Shown here: in pieces, positions 7,765 through 14,930 of the stretch
How positions within the stretch are numbered: the first letter of the stretch is position 1
How the letters are laid out: each line of letters opens with the position of its first letter
Source: DASPXY01 sp038227745
GTDB lineage: Bacteria > Planctomycetota > Planctomycetia > Gemmatales > Gemmataceae
Length of the DNA stretch: 16,181 nt
Direction of reading: 5' to 3'
Assembly (NCBI GenBank): GCA_038227745.1
Contig: JBBRPS010000134.1
Coordinates: forward strand, 1 to 16,181
Notes under the pieces: generated by a model
Told to the model about the DNA's origin: nothing
What the model saw: the letters and a program-made list of their open reading frames with translations, nothing else
The model's database searches: none
Translations under genes and position numbers: made by a program

Positions 7765-8816
7765 CCGAGTGCTTCCTTGAGTTTGCGGTCGAGCAGATCC
7801 TGTCCCGCCAGGAACGCGAGCCGTATGCGCAAGGCCCACAGCTCGCGCTCGCCGATCCGGACCAGGGGCAACTTGACCAGATCCTTTTGGGTCGTGACGA
7901 CAACGCACTCCGTTGCCTGCTGCCGAACCCAGGAGCGTAAGTCCTCGACGTCCGTCCGTGAATAGCGGTGGTGGTCCGGGTAGGCCCGGAACGCACAAAC
8001 CGTGGCCCCGAGGTCGAGCAGCGTGCGGCGGAAGGCCTCCGGGTTGCCTACTCCGCAGAACGCCGCCAGCGGCCGGCCGCGCAGCGCCTCCAGCGCCGCC
8101 GCCGTCCCCTCCGCGTTGACCCACTCGACCGGCCGATGTACCGTCTCGGCCACGGGCAGCCCCGGCGCCAGCCGCCCGACGCGCTCGCGAAGCCGCGCCA
8201 CCTCGTCCGGCCCGACCTGGTCGCAGCGGGTCAGTACCGCGACGCCGGCACGGGCCAGGCTTCGCGGCGACTCCCTGAGCAGCCCGCGCGGCAGGAGGTA
8301 GCCGTACCCCCAGGGCTGCGTCGCATCGACCAGGACGACGTCCAGGTCGCGGGTCAGCCGCCGGTGCTGGAAACCGTCGTCCAGCACCAGCACCTCGCTC
8401 TCGCACTCCTCGACGGCGACCCGGGCCAGCGCCACGCGATCGGCCCCCTGGAAGTGGGGGACGTCGGGGAGGTTGGCCGCCAACACGAGGGCCTCGTCGT
8501 TCTGCCCCTCGGCCGCTCCGTAGCCGCGGCTGAGGATGGCGACGAGCAGGTCTTGCTGCTCGCGGTAGTAGCGGGCGACGTACTCGACACAGGGCGTCTT
8601 GCCGGTGCCGCCGACCGTCAGGTTGCCGACGCTGACCACGGGCACGGTCGCCCGGTGGCTGCGCTTCCAGCCGCAGTCATAGAGCCGGTTCCGCAGCCGC
8701 ATCGCCAGTCCGTAGGGCAGGCTCAGCAGCCGCAGACCGCCGCGGAGCAGGGCGGCGGCGGGGCCGCGTTGCCTGCCTCCGATCAGCCTGTGGAGGTATG
8801 TCGCGTGCTCTGCCAC
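7761..8816 (-). CDS. lpxK: Tetraacyldisaccharide 4'-kinase (lipid A)
   Basis: This 351-residue protein is LpxK, the inner-membrane P-loop kinase that uses ATP to phosphorylate the 4' position of tetraacyldisaccharide 1-phosphate, giving lipid IVA. The N-terminal hydrophobic region (about 22-45) fits the usual membrane anchor. The signature VSVGNLTVGGTGKTP (61-75) contains the Walker A GGTGKT. ILSRGYG (94-100), GADRVALAR and VLVLDDGFQHRRL (142-154) are typical LpxK motifs, and the DDGFQH segment carries catalytic and Mg-binding residues. The start is GTG at 8816 with AAGGG about 6 nt upstream, giving MAEHATYLHR. An ATG alternative is not available nearby. It is the first gene of the LPS operon and lies about 30 nt from a strong promoter. 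Its stop overlaps the next start by 4 nt. Confidence 0.95.
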   Translation of the reverse strand: MAEHATYLHRLIGGRQRGPAAALLRGGLRLLSLPYGLAMRLRNRLYDCGWKRSHRATVPVVSVGNLTVGGTGKTPCVEYVARYYREQQDLLVAILSRGYGAAEGQNDEALVLAANLPDVPHFQGADRVALARVAVEECESEVLVLDDGFQHRRLTRDLDVVLVDATQPWGYGYLLPRGLLRESPRSLARAGVAVLTRCDQVGPDEVARLRERVGRLAPGLPVAETVHRPVEWVNAEGTAAALEALRGRPLAAFCGVGNPEAFRRTLLDLGATVCAFRAYPDHHRYSRTDVEDLRSWVRQQATECVVVTTQKDLVKLPLVRIGERELWALRIRLAFLAGQDLLDRKLKEALG

Positions 8817-8853
8817 AGCGGCCCTTTTCTCGCGGCAAGACAGCGGGGAACGT

Positions 8854-8883
8854 GTTATAGCCCGAGGCGACTTCCGCTGTCAA
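8854..8883 (-). promoter_or_regulatory. Sigma-70-type promoter of the LPS operon
   Basis: Read on the minus strand, a perfect -35 box TTGACA (8878-8883) is followed after 18 nt by TATAAC (8854-8859), five of six bases matching TATAAT. Transcription should start near 8847, about 30 nt before the lpxK GTG. An 8-bp inverted repeat, GACAGCGG (8839-8846) and CCGCTGTC (8874-8881), has one arm over the -35 and the other near the start site, as an operator could. Confidence 0.75.
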
Positions 8884-8904
8884 CCGCGATCCCCTTGCGG
8901 CATT

Positions 8905-8969
8905 CCGTAGCACAGGCGTCCCGCCTGTGGCTTCTCGCACAGCCCACAGGCGTCCCGCCTGTGCTACGG
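8905..8969. repeat. Composite inverted repeat upstream of the LPS operon promoter
   Basis: Two copies of the 19-nt self-complementary unit CACAGGCGTCCCGCCTGTG (8911-8929 and 8945-8963) are flanked by CCGTAG on the left and CTACGG on the right, so the whole 65-nt block is also an inverted repeat. It starts 10 nt past the end of the FG-GAP protein gene on the same strand and could terminate it, protecting the lpxK promoter from read-through. This paired form looks like a REP/BIME-type dispersed element. Confidence 0.85.
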
Positions 8970-8978
8970 GAAATCGGC

Positions 8979-10232
8979 CTACTTCCGCACGCCCTCGTTC
9001 CAGTAGATGCGGGCGTTGAACGTCTGCCGGCCGACGGCGACGATGTCCACGCGGCCGTCGCCGTTGAGGTCCGCGACGGCGAGGTCCTCCACGGCGACGC
9101 CGCCGTCCTCGACGACGTGCCGCGCCCAGCGGGCGCCGCGCTCGTCCAGGGCCTTGTAGATGCGAACGCCGCGGCGCTCGCCCGGTTTCTTGCTCAGGTC
9201 GTCGCGCACGCCGATGACCAGCTCGTCGCCGCCGTCGCCATCGAGGTCCGCGAAAGAAACGGCGTGGCCCCAGCGCAGCTCCCTGTCAATGACGTGCCGG
9301 CCCCAGAGCTTGCCCGGCTCATCCGGCTCGGTGTAGACGACGACCTGGTCGCCGTGCCACGGCTCGATGGTTGCGATCACCTTCTTGCCGCTCTTGAGCT
9401 TGCCCATCTTGATCTCGCTGGCGCCGCGCTTGCCCTTGGGATTTTCCTGGTTGCCGGCGCCGAGCTGGCGCCGGCTCCACTTGCCCGCGGCGTCGCGCGT
9501 CAGCAGATTCACGCCCTCGTAGCTGGCAGTGAGGATGTCCATGCCCTTGCCGGTCGCCGACGGGATCGGCCAGAAGTTGTGCATGACGTGCAGGCTCTGG
9601 TCGATCACCTCCGGCACCCAGCGGTCGCGTGTCGGGTCCTTCGGAATGCGGTAGGCGATGACGCGCAGCGGCACGCCGTCCACGTGGTTGTTCGTGGCGC
9701 TGCTGTCCTTGCCGAACAGCGGCCCGGCGATCAGTTCGGCCTTGCCGTCGCCATCGAGGTCGGCGAAGCGGATGCGGTGCAGGGTCGGCTCGGTGTCGAT
9801 GGGGTAGACGGTCCACTTGTCGTCGAGCGTCTTGCCGCGCTTGAGCCATTGCAGAGTGCCGCCGGACTTGGTGTTCCCCGGATTCCACTGGGCGCCGAGG
9901 GCGAAGTCGAGCTGGTCGTCGCCGTCGATGTCGTACGCGGCGATGCAGACGTTGTCGGGCTTGGTCTGGTTCTCGATGATGACGCGCCGCTTCCAGGTGG
10001 GATTCTGGTACCAGACGACGCGCGTGGTATCGACGACGACGATGTCCTTCTTGCCGTCGCCGTCCACGTCCACGAGCAGCACGGCGTAGCCGACCTTCAG
10101 TCCTTTTTCGATCTCCTGCGGGCGGAAGGCGGGGAAGGCGATCTTGGCATCGCCGGCCGCGCCGGGTCGAGGGAGGGCGAGCGGCGCCAGGGCACAGAAG
10201 AGGATGGCGAGGGCCACGAGGCGTTTCTTCAC
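8979..10232 (-). CDS. Secreted FG-GAP/VCBS repeat protein with calcium-type DxDGDG sites
   Basis: This 417-residue exported protein is probably a beta-propeller of FG-GAP/VCBS repeats. It starts with a signal peptide (basic MKKR, hydrophobic LVALAILFCALAPLAL, likely cleavage after about residue 26). Five EF-hand-like calcium loops follow at about 55-63 (DVDGDGKKD), 101-109 (DIDGDDQLD), 158-166 (DLDGDGKAE), 329-337 (DLDGDGGDE) and 388-396 (DLNGDGRVD). Loops 2 and 5 are slightly altered. Similar planctomycete proteins are common, and none has a firmly known enzymatic role; adhesion or polysaccharide binding is a guess. The GTG start at 10232 is chosen because GGAG lies 7 nt upstream and the signal peptide begins directly there, although the frame stays open further upstream. 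A weak promoter (TTGACG, 17 nt, TACCAC) lies before it. Confidence 0.85.
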   Translation of the reverse strand: MKKRLVALAILFCALAPLALPRPGAAGDAKIAFPAFRPQEIEKGLKVGYAVLLVDVDGDGKKDIVVVDTTRVVWYQNPTWKRRVIIENQTKPDNVCIAAYDIDGDDQLDFALGAQWNPGNTKSGGTLQWLKRGKTLDDKWTVYPIDTEPTLHRIRFADLDGDGKAELIAGPLFGKDSSATNNHVDGVPLRVIAYRIPKDPTRDRWVPEVIDQSLHVMHNFWPIPSATGKGMDILTASYEGVNLLTRDAAGKWSRRQLGAGNQENPKGKRGASEIKMGKLKSGKKVIATIEPWHGDQVVVYTEPDEPGKLWGRHVIDRELRWGHAVSFADLDGDGGDELVIGVRDDLSKKPGERRGVRIYKALDERGARWARHVVEDGGVAVEDLAVADLNGDGRVDIVAVGRQTFNARIYWNEGVRK

Positions 10233-10271
10233 GGCGGATCTCCGGTTAGGGTGGCGGGCGTCTCGCTGTTT

Positions 10272-10300
10272 GTGGTAACGCTGGCCGCGCGGCCCGTCAA
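10272..10300 (-). promoter_or_regulatory. Possible promoter of the FG-GAP protein gene
   Basis: On the minus strand TTGACG (10295-10300) is followed after 17 nt by TACCAC (10272-10277). The -35 is good and the -10 is poor (three of six). It lies about 40 nt before the GTG start, in the divergent gap shared with the Uma2 gene. The spacer contains a GGCCGCGCGGCC palindrome. Confidence 0.3.
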
Positions 10301-10379
10301 GGAAATCGCCGCTGCGAATCGCATTGTGACGCGGGCCGGCCGCGGGTAAGCTGCGCTCAGGATCACGGGAGGGATAGCG

Positions 10380-11036
10380 ATGCGGATGCACGACGACACC
10401 GCCATGCCGAGTCTGGACCCGACGGTCTATCCCGAAACCGACGGGAACGGCCGCGGACAAAGTGATTTCCACCTTGAAGCTCTCGTACAGCTTTCCGCAA
10501 CTCTGAAGCATCACTTCCGTCACCAGGGCGTTTACATCCCGGTGGGACTGGGACTCTACCACGACCCCGAGAACGCCGAGGTCCACGTGACTCCTGACCT
10601 GATGGTCGTCAAGGGCGTCCGCGTTCACCTGCGGCGGCAGTTCAGGCTCTGGGAGGAAGGCGTCTGCCCGCAGGTGATTGTGGAGATCACGTGCCCGGAG
10701 ACTCTCCATGCGGACAGGGAACCCAAACGTGATCTGTACGCGCGGCTCGGCGTGCCGGAGTATTTCGTCTTCGACCCGGAGGCCAGGAACCTCGCTCCGC
10801 CATTGCAAGGTTACCGGCTCCGAGGGGGGCGCTACGTCGGCATGGCGGCTGACCCGGATGGCAGTCTGACGAGCGAGGAACTGGGCCTGCGCCTTCGGGG
10901 AGAAGGCGGACTGGTCCGGCCTGCCGTCCCTGGAACTGGGCGCCTCCTCACCGCGGAGGAACGGGCCGATACCCTGGAGGCCGAGGTGAAGCGGCTCCGG
11001 GCGCAGTTACGGAAACAGCGCCGGAAGAAGACGTAG
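10380..11036 (+). CDS. Uma2 family (DUF820) PD-(D/E)XK-type nuclease
   Basis: This 218-residue protein belongs to the Uma2/DUF820 family, a restriction-endonuclease-like fold that is very abundant in cyanobacteria and planctomycetes and whose biological role is poorly known. The core is visible: VTPDLMVVKGV (catalytic Asp of the PD half), VIVEITCPET (Glu of the ExK half) and KRDLYARLGVPEYFVFDPEA, the family's best-conserved block. The C-terminus (about 185-218) is a charged helix, ERADTLEAEVKRLRAQLRKQ, followed by RRKKT, likely a short coiled coil. The ATG at 10380 has GGGAGGG 6 nt upstream; a second Met two codons later is possible. The gene is divergent from the FG-GAP gene and convergent with the sulfatase, and appears to be transcribed alone. 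Confidence 0.85.
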   Translation: MRMHDDTAMPSLDPTVYPETDGNGRGQSDFHLEALVQLSATLKHHFRHQGVYIPVGLGLYHDPENAEVHVTPDLMVVKGVRVHLRRQFRLWEEGVCPQVIVEITCPETLHADREPKRDLYARLGVPEYFVFDPEARNLAPPLQGYRLRGGRYVGMAADPDGSLTSEELGLRLRGEGGLVRPAVPGTGRLLTAEERADTLEAEVKRLRAQLRKQRRKKT

Positions 11037-11039
11037 AAC

Positions 11040-11071
11040 GGTGGCCGGGGACGACTACTGCCCCGCCCACC
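11040..11071. terminator. Shared hairpin between convergent Uma2 and sulfatase genes
   Basis: GGTGGCCGGGG (11040-11050) pairs with CCCCGCCCACC (11061-11071) around a 10-nt loop, with one mismatch. The structure begins 3 nt after the Uma2 stop and covers the stop codon and last codons of the sulfatase gene on the other strand. It could end transcription from both sides. No T-tract is present. Confidence 0.45.
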
Positions 11072-12347
11072 ACTCCTCAATCAACTTCGTCAGCTGCTTG
11101 ACGCGGTCCGGCTGCGCCTTCGCGAGGTTGTTCTTCTCGTGCGGGTCGCGCGCCAGGTTGTACAACTCGGGTCCGCGCTTCGGGTCGGCCGGCAGGATCA
11201 GCTTCCAGTCGCCCGCGCGCACCCAGCGGTACGTCACGTCCAGCCGGTGCCGGTTCAGGTCGCGGGCCGCGTGGCGGTAGATGTCCCCGAACACCGCGGT
11301 GCGCTTCAGCCGCCCCTTCCCGGCGGCCGCGTCCAGCAGGTTCAGCCCGGTCAGTTGCCGCGGCACCTCCACGCCGCACGCCCGCAGCACCGTCGGCGCC
11401 ACGTCCACCGTCGTCACCAGGTCGCCGTAGCGCCCCGGCTTCGTGTGCCCCGGCCAGCGGATCAATAGCGGCGTGCGAATGCCCATCTCGTAAGGGGAGA
11501 ATTTACCGCGCGGCCCCCCGAACGGCCCCTTGTTCTTGTCCGCGACCGTCGGCTGGACCCAGCCGTTATCGATCGCGAAGACGACGAGCGTGTTGTCGCG
11601 CAGCTTGCGGCGGTCGAGGTGGTCGAGCACCCGGCCGCACGTCTCGTCGAACCATTCGCACATGGCGTAATACTTCGCGACATTGAGGTCGCGGCCCTTG
11701 ACGGCGTAGTGTTTGAGGAGGCGCTCGGGCGGGTTGTGCGGGTAGTGGGGCATCATGGGCGCGTACCAGACGAAGAACGGCGTGTCGCGGTGTTTGTCGA
11801 TGAAGTCGTGGATCGGCTGCAGGGTGTCGCGGCCGATCTGCGGGTGCGGCCGCGAGGCGATGTGGCGGTCCTTGTTCGTCGTCTCGCCATCGGTGAAGCC
11901 GGCGTTGCTGTAATGGCCCTCCCAGAACTTGCCGGTCTGCAGGCTTCGGTAGCCGGCCCGCCCCAGCAGGCGCGGCAGGGCCGGCGCGCTCTTGATGAAC
12001 GGGTGCATGGCGGTGCGATCGACGCCGGCCGGCGGGTCGTTGCAGCAGATGCGGTGCTGGTACGGGTAGAGGCCCGTCAGCAGCGTCGCGAGGCTGGCGC
12101 GGCAGAGCGAGCAGGGCACGTAGCCGTGCGGGAAAACGGCGCTCTCGGCGGCGAGGCGGTCGAGGCGCGGGGTGCGGATGACCTTGTGGCCCATGAAACC
12201 GAAGTCGGTCCAGCCCTGATCGTCGCCGATCATCATCACGACGTTGGGGCGGCGCTTCTGCGCCGCGGGGAGGGCGCCGGCCAGGGCGCCGGCGCCGGTC
12301 AGGGTGGCTAGTTCGAGGAAACCGCGGCGGCTGAGGGGACCGCTCAT
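11055..12347 (-). CDS. Tat-exported sulfatase-family hydrolase with variant CSLCR core
   Basis: This 430-residue protein is a sulfatase-like member of the alkaline phosphatase superfamily. The N-terminus has a Tat-type signal, SRRGFLELATLTGAGALAGALPAAQ (6-30), indicating export to the periplasm. The family opening RPNVVMMIGDDQGW gives metal ligands D42-D43, and FAIDNGW (258-264) gives D260-N261. The catalytic region reads VPCSLCRASLATLLTGLYPYQH (77-98): C79-S-L-C-R83 followed by the usual TGLYP. Canonical sulfatases need C/S-x-P-x-R for conversion of Cys to formylglycine, and here the Pro is Leu. K140 in LQTGKFW and H201 in MPHYPH fit active-site positions. The ATG at 12347 has GGAG 7 nt upstream and starts the Tat signal. 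Substrate is unknown; a phosphonate or other ester hydrolase is possible. Confidence 0.85.
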   Translation of the reverse strand: MSGPLSRRGFLELATLTGAGALAGALPAAQKRRPNVVMMIGDDQGWTDFGFMGHKVIRTPRLDRLAAESAVFPHGYVPCSLCRASLATLLTGLYPYQHRICCNDPPAGVDRTAMHPFIKSAPALPRLLGRAGYRSLQTGKFWEGHYSNAGFTDGETTNKDRHIASRPHPQIGRDTLQPIHDFIDKHRDTPFFVWYAPMMPHYPHNPPERLLKHYAVKGRDLNVAKYYAMCEWFDETCGRVLDHLDRRKLRDNTLVVFAIDNGWVQPTVADKNKGPFGGPRGKFSPYEMGIRTPLLIRWPGHTKPGRYGDLVTTVDVAPTVLRACGVEVPRQLTGLNLLDAAAGKGRLKRTAVFGDIYRHAARDLNRHRLDVTYRWVRAGDWKLILPADPKRGPELYNLARDPHEKNNLAKAQPDRVKQLTKLIEEWWAGQ

Positions 12348-12429
12348 GAGGGTGCTCCGTGGGAGGCCGATGCCAAACCGTTGCCCGTTCGCGATGATGT
12401 ACATGGTAACGCTTTGCGAGGGAGTTGCC

Positions 12430-12624
12430 ATGTTCGGCCGCTGCAAGATCCGCCTCGACCGCGCGCTGTACGACCGGGCCGCGCGGCGGGCGGCGGAACT
12501 GGGGCTGTCGTCCGCGGACGCCTACGTCGCCGCCCTGGTCGAGCGCGACCTCAAGGAGGCCGCGGAGCAGGCGCTGCGCGAGAAGGTGCTGCGGCAGATG
12601 AAGTGCCTGGGGTACCTGGAGTAG
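12430..12624 (+). CDS. Small basic helical protein, possibly ribbon-helix-helix-like
   Basis: This 64-residue protein begins MFGRCKIRLDRALYDRAARRAAELGLSSADAYVAALVERDL. A short beta-like stretch (KIRLDRALYDRA) followed by two helices separated by GLS resembles ribbon-helix-helix DNA-binding proteins such as CopG/MetJ-type regulators. A final helix ends in MKCLGYLE. The ATG at 12430 is chosen because GAGGGAG sits about 5 nt upstream; the frame is open to earlier Met codons (for example MMYMVTLCEGVA), which lack a good ribosome site. The gene precedes the membrane phosphatase by 56 nt on the same strand and is divergent from the sulfatase. It may regulate or accompany the phosphatase, but nothing in the sequence proves DNA binding. 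Confidence 0.65.
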   Translation: MFGRCKIRLDRALYDRAARRAAELGLSSADAYVAALVERDLKEAAEQALREKVLRQMKCLGYLE

Positions 12625-12632
12625 GTGCCTGT

Positions 12633-12662
12633 CAAGCCCACCCGTTGCAACGGGTGGGCTTG
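12633..12662. repeat. Perfect 30-nt palindrome between two co-directional genes
   Basis: The two 15-nt halves, CAAGCCCACCCGTTG (12633-12647) and its exact reverse complement (12648-12662), meet without a loop, so in RNA the central bases would form a small loop. It starts 8 nt after the stop of the small upstream gene and ends just before the ribosome site (GGAG at 12670-12673) of the phosphatase. It may be a dispersed repeat, a partial terminator or an RNA-stability element. Confidence 0.85.
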
Positions 12663-12680
12663 GAGACGTGGAGTAGAGAG

Positions 12681-14735
12681 ATGCCCCCCGTGTCGGCCGG
12701 CTTCCTGGGCTACATCGACCCGACGGGCGGCCTGCCGCCGTCGTCGTGGGGGATGATCCTGGCAACGCTCCTCGCTGCGCTCGGCGCCGGGCTCGCGTCG
12801 GCGAAGCTGTTCGGGGCGCGGCTCCTCGCCTTCCTCGGCCGGAACCGCCGCGGTTCCCTCTTCGCCGCTCTCATCCTTGTGGGAGGGATCATGTCCTTCT
12901 GGTGGTTCGGCCGCTCCGAACCGGCCCCACCGCCCGGCGCCCCCCGCGTCCTGGTGCTGGCCTTCGACGGCTTCGACCCGCGCCTGCTGGAGCAGTACCG
13001 GGCGGAGGGCCGGCTGCCGAACTTCGACCGCCTGGCCCGCGAGGGACTGTACCATCCATTGCCGACCTGCATGGCGCCGCAGAGCCCGGTCGCCTGGTGT
13101 ACCTGCATCACCGGCGAGGACGCCGGCGGCCACGGCGTCTTCGACTTCATCCAGCGCGACCCGGCGAATTACCTCCCGGACCTGTCGCTGGCCGACCGGC
13201 AGAAGCTGGCCCTGCCCTGGCGCGGCACGCCCTTCTGGGAGCGCCCGACTCTCAAGAAGCTCGGCACCGTCGCCCAGCGCCTGCCGATGGTCTTCCCACC
13301 GCCGCGGCTCAACGGCCGCATCCTCGCCGGCATGGGCGTCTGGGACGTGCGCGGCACCGAGGGCACCTACTTCTTCTACTCGACGGCGGCGCTCGACCGC
13401 CCCGGGGCGCGCGGGATGCTGTTCCCCCTGCGCCGCGACGGCGCCGTGCTGCGCGGCGCGATCCCGGGGCCGTACCGTGCCGGGCAGGCCGACGACATCC
13501 GCGAGCCGTTCACCCTGGAGCCGAAGGGGGAAGGCTTCACCCTCCGCGTCCAGGGCAAGGACCACGCGCTCACGCCGGGCACGTGGAGCGACTGGGTCCG
13601 CATCACGTTCGCCATCGGCCCGTTGGGTCTCCAGAAGGTGCCGGCGGTCACGCGCGTGCTGGCGCGCCGGGACGGGGCGGACGTCACGCTGTACGTCTCG
13701 CCGCTCAATTTCGACCCGCGCTCTCCGCTTTACCCACTCAGCCACCCGCGCGGCTACTCGGCGGAGCTGGCCGACGCCATCGGCCTGTACGCGACGCGCG
13801 GCATGCCGTTCGACACCCAGGCGGTCAACGACGGCGTCCTTTCCGACGAGGACTTCCTGGAGCAGGTGCGGCAGATCACGGACGAGAGCGAGAAGATGCT
13901 GCACCACGAACTGGTTCGCTTCAAATCGGGCCTGCTGTTCGCCTACTTCGAGGGCAGCGACATCGTGCAGCACCTGTTCTGGCGCGGCATCGACCCGCTG
14001 CACCCGCTGCACGGAGACCCCGCGACGCAGAAGCACCGCGACGCCATTCCGAAGATGTACGAGCAGTACGACAGCATCCTCGGCAGGGCGCGGGCGGCGC
14101 TGGGCGAGGGCGCCGCGGTCGTCGTGATGTCGGATCACGGCTTCGGGCCGTTCCGCCGTGCCGTCCACGTCAACGCGATCCTGCGCAACCTCGGCCTGCT
14201 GGTGCTCAAGGATGGCAAGACGACCTCCGCAGAGCTGCTGCGCGACGTGGACTGGTATCGGACGAAGGCGTACGCCGTCGGCTTCAACGCCCTCTATCTG
14301 AACCTCGTCGGCCGCGAGGGCAAGGGTGCTGTGCCGGCGAACGAGGCGGACGCGGTGGCCCATGTGGTGACGAAGGCGCTGGAGCGGTGGAAGGACCCCG
14401 GCACCGGCGAGCCCGCGATCAAGAAGATGTATCGCACGCGCGACCTCTATCAGGGCAAGGAACACCGCCACATGCCGGACTTGCTGATCGGCTACCGCCG
14501 CGGCTACCGGGCGTCATGGGAGACGGCGCTGGGCGCGGTGCCGGCCGCGACCGCCGAGGCGAATCGGAAGAAGTGGAGCGGCGATCACTGCGTCGATGCG
14601 TCCGAGGTGCCCGGCGTATTCTTGTCCAGCGACGTGGCGCTGAACGCGGATTCGCTGGCCGGACTGGGCGAGGCGCTCGACGGCTATCTCGCGGCGAAAC
14701 TGGCCGCGGGCGGCGCGCCGGCTCGCAGCCGGTAA
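12681..14735 (+). CDS. Membrane-anchored alkaline-phosphatase-superfamily phosphodiesterase/phosphatase
   Basis: This 684-residue protein is a type I phosphodiesterase/nucleotide pyrophosphatase-like member of the alkaline phosphatase superfamily. Two membrane segments (about 24-45 and 58-77) precede the catalytic domain, so the enzyme is probably anchored with its active site outside the cytoplasm. Metal-site residues appear in order: LAFDGFDP (D96), MAPQSPVAWCTCITGEDAGGHG (131-152, S135 the likely nucleophile), YFEGSDIVQHLFW (D427, H431), VVMSDHGFGPF (D485, H486) and SGDHCVD (H636). All expected ligands are present. Homologues in planctomycetes are usually called alkaline phosphatase family protein; the physiological substrate is unknown and could be a nucleotide, lipid-linked or glycan phosphoester. 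The ATG at 12681 has GGAG 7 nt upstream. A small stem GGCCG-gt-CGGCC (14736-14747) follows the stop. Confidence 0.9.
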   Translation: MPPVSAGFLGYIDPTGGLPPSSWGMILATLLAALGAGLASAKLFGARLLAFLGRNRRGSLFAALILVGGIMSFWWFGRSEPAPPPGAPRVLVLAFDGFDPRLLEQYRAEGRLPNFDRLAREGLYHPLPTCMAPQSPVAWCTCITGEDAGGHGVFDFIQRDPANYLPDLSLADRQKLALPWRGTPFWERPTLKKLGTVAQRLPMVFPPPRLNGRILAGMGVWDVRGTEGTYFFYSTAALDRPGARGMLFPLRRDGAVLRGAIPGPYRAGQADDIREPFTLEPKGEGFTLRVQGKDHALTPGTWSDWVRITFAIGPLGLQKVPAVTRVLARRDGADVTLYVSPLNFDPRSPLYPLSHPRGYSAELADAIGLYATRGMPFDTQAVNDGVLSDEDFLEQVRQITDESEKMLHHELVRFKSGLLFAYFEGSDIVQHLFWRGIDPLHPLHGDPATQKHRDAIPKMYEQYDSILGRARAALGEGAAVVVMSDHGFGPFRRAVHVNAILRNLGLLVLKDGKTTSAELLRDVDWYRTKAYAVGFNALYLNLVGREGKGAVPANEADAVAHVVTKALERWKDPGTGEPAIKKMYRTRDLYQGKEHRHMPDLLIGYRRGYRASWETALGAVPAATAEANRKKWSGDHCVDASEVPGVFLSSDVALNADSLAGLGEALDGYLAAKLAAGGAPARSR

Positions 14736-14861
14736 GGCCGGTCGGCCGCAGGGGGAGCGGATCCGGGGTGGGCAGCGAAAAACTGCTTGACGGGCGGAAA
14801 GGGCACGGGAGAATGGCGTTGTGAGCGACAAGTTCGCGGGTCGTGCGAAAGCTGCACGCTG

Positions 14862-14892
14862 TTCACGCATCGGACACGCTGTAGGGTACAAT
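14862..14892 (+). promoter_or_regulatory. Probable promoter of the hicBA remnant
   Basis: TACAAT (14887-14892) matches five of six bases of TATAAT. TTCACG (14862-14867) is a moderate -35 with a 19-nt spacer, slightly long. Transcription would start near 14899, leaving about 30 nt before the hicB ATG, which has an ideal GAGGAGG (14917-14923) 7 nt upstream. The expression signals thus look intact although the genes behind them do not. Confidence 0.5.
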
Positions 14893-14930
14893 AATCGCGT
14901 CGGCGCCCCGCAGACCGAGGAGGCTGATCG

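Noticed and set aside
4294..7965. Very long plus-strand open frame (over 1200 codons) opposite waaF, hldE and the DHS-like gene
   Set aside because: It is antisense to three well-recognised genes, has low-complexity Arg/Ala/Gly/Val-rich sequence without motifs, and arises because high GC content removes stop codons.
7968..10349. Plus-strand open frame of about 790 codons opposite lpxK and the FG-GAP gene
   Set aside because: Runs through two genes and the composite repeat between them; no family motifs. Shadow of GC-rich coding DNA.
10321..10360. Plus-strand promoter for Uma2 (TTGTGA, 17 nt, TAAGCT)
   Set aside because: Both boxes match consensus poorly; such matches are frequent by chance.
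12522..14471. Minus-strand open frame of about 650 codons opposite the phosphatase
   Set aside because: Antisense to a gene with complete active-site motifs; the translation has no recognisable domain.
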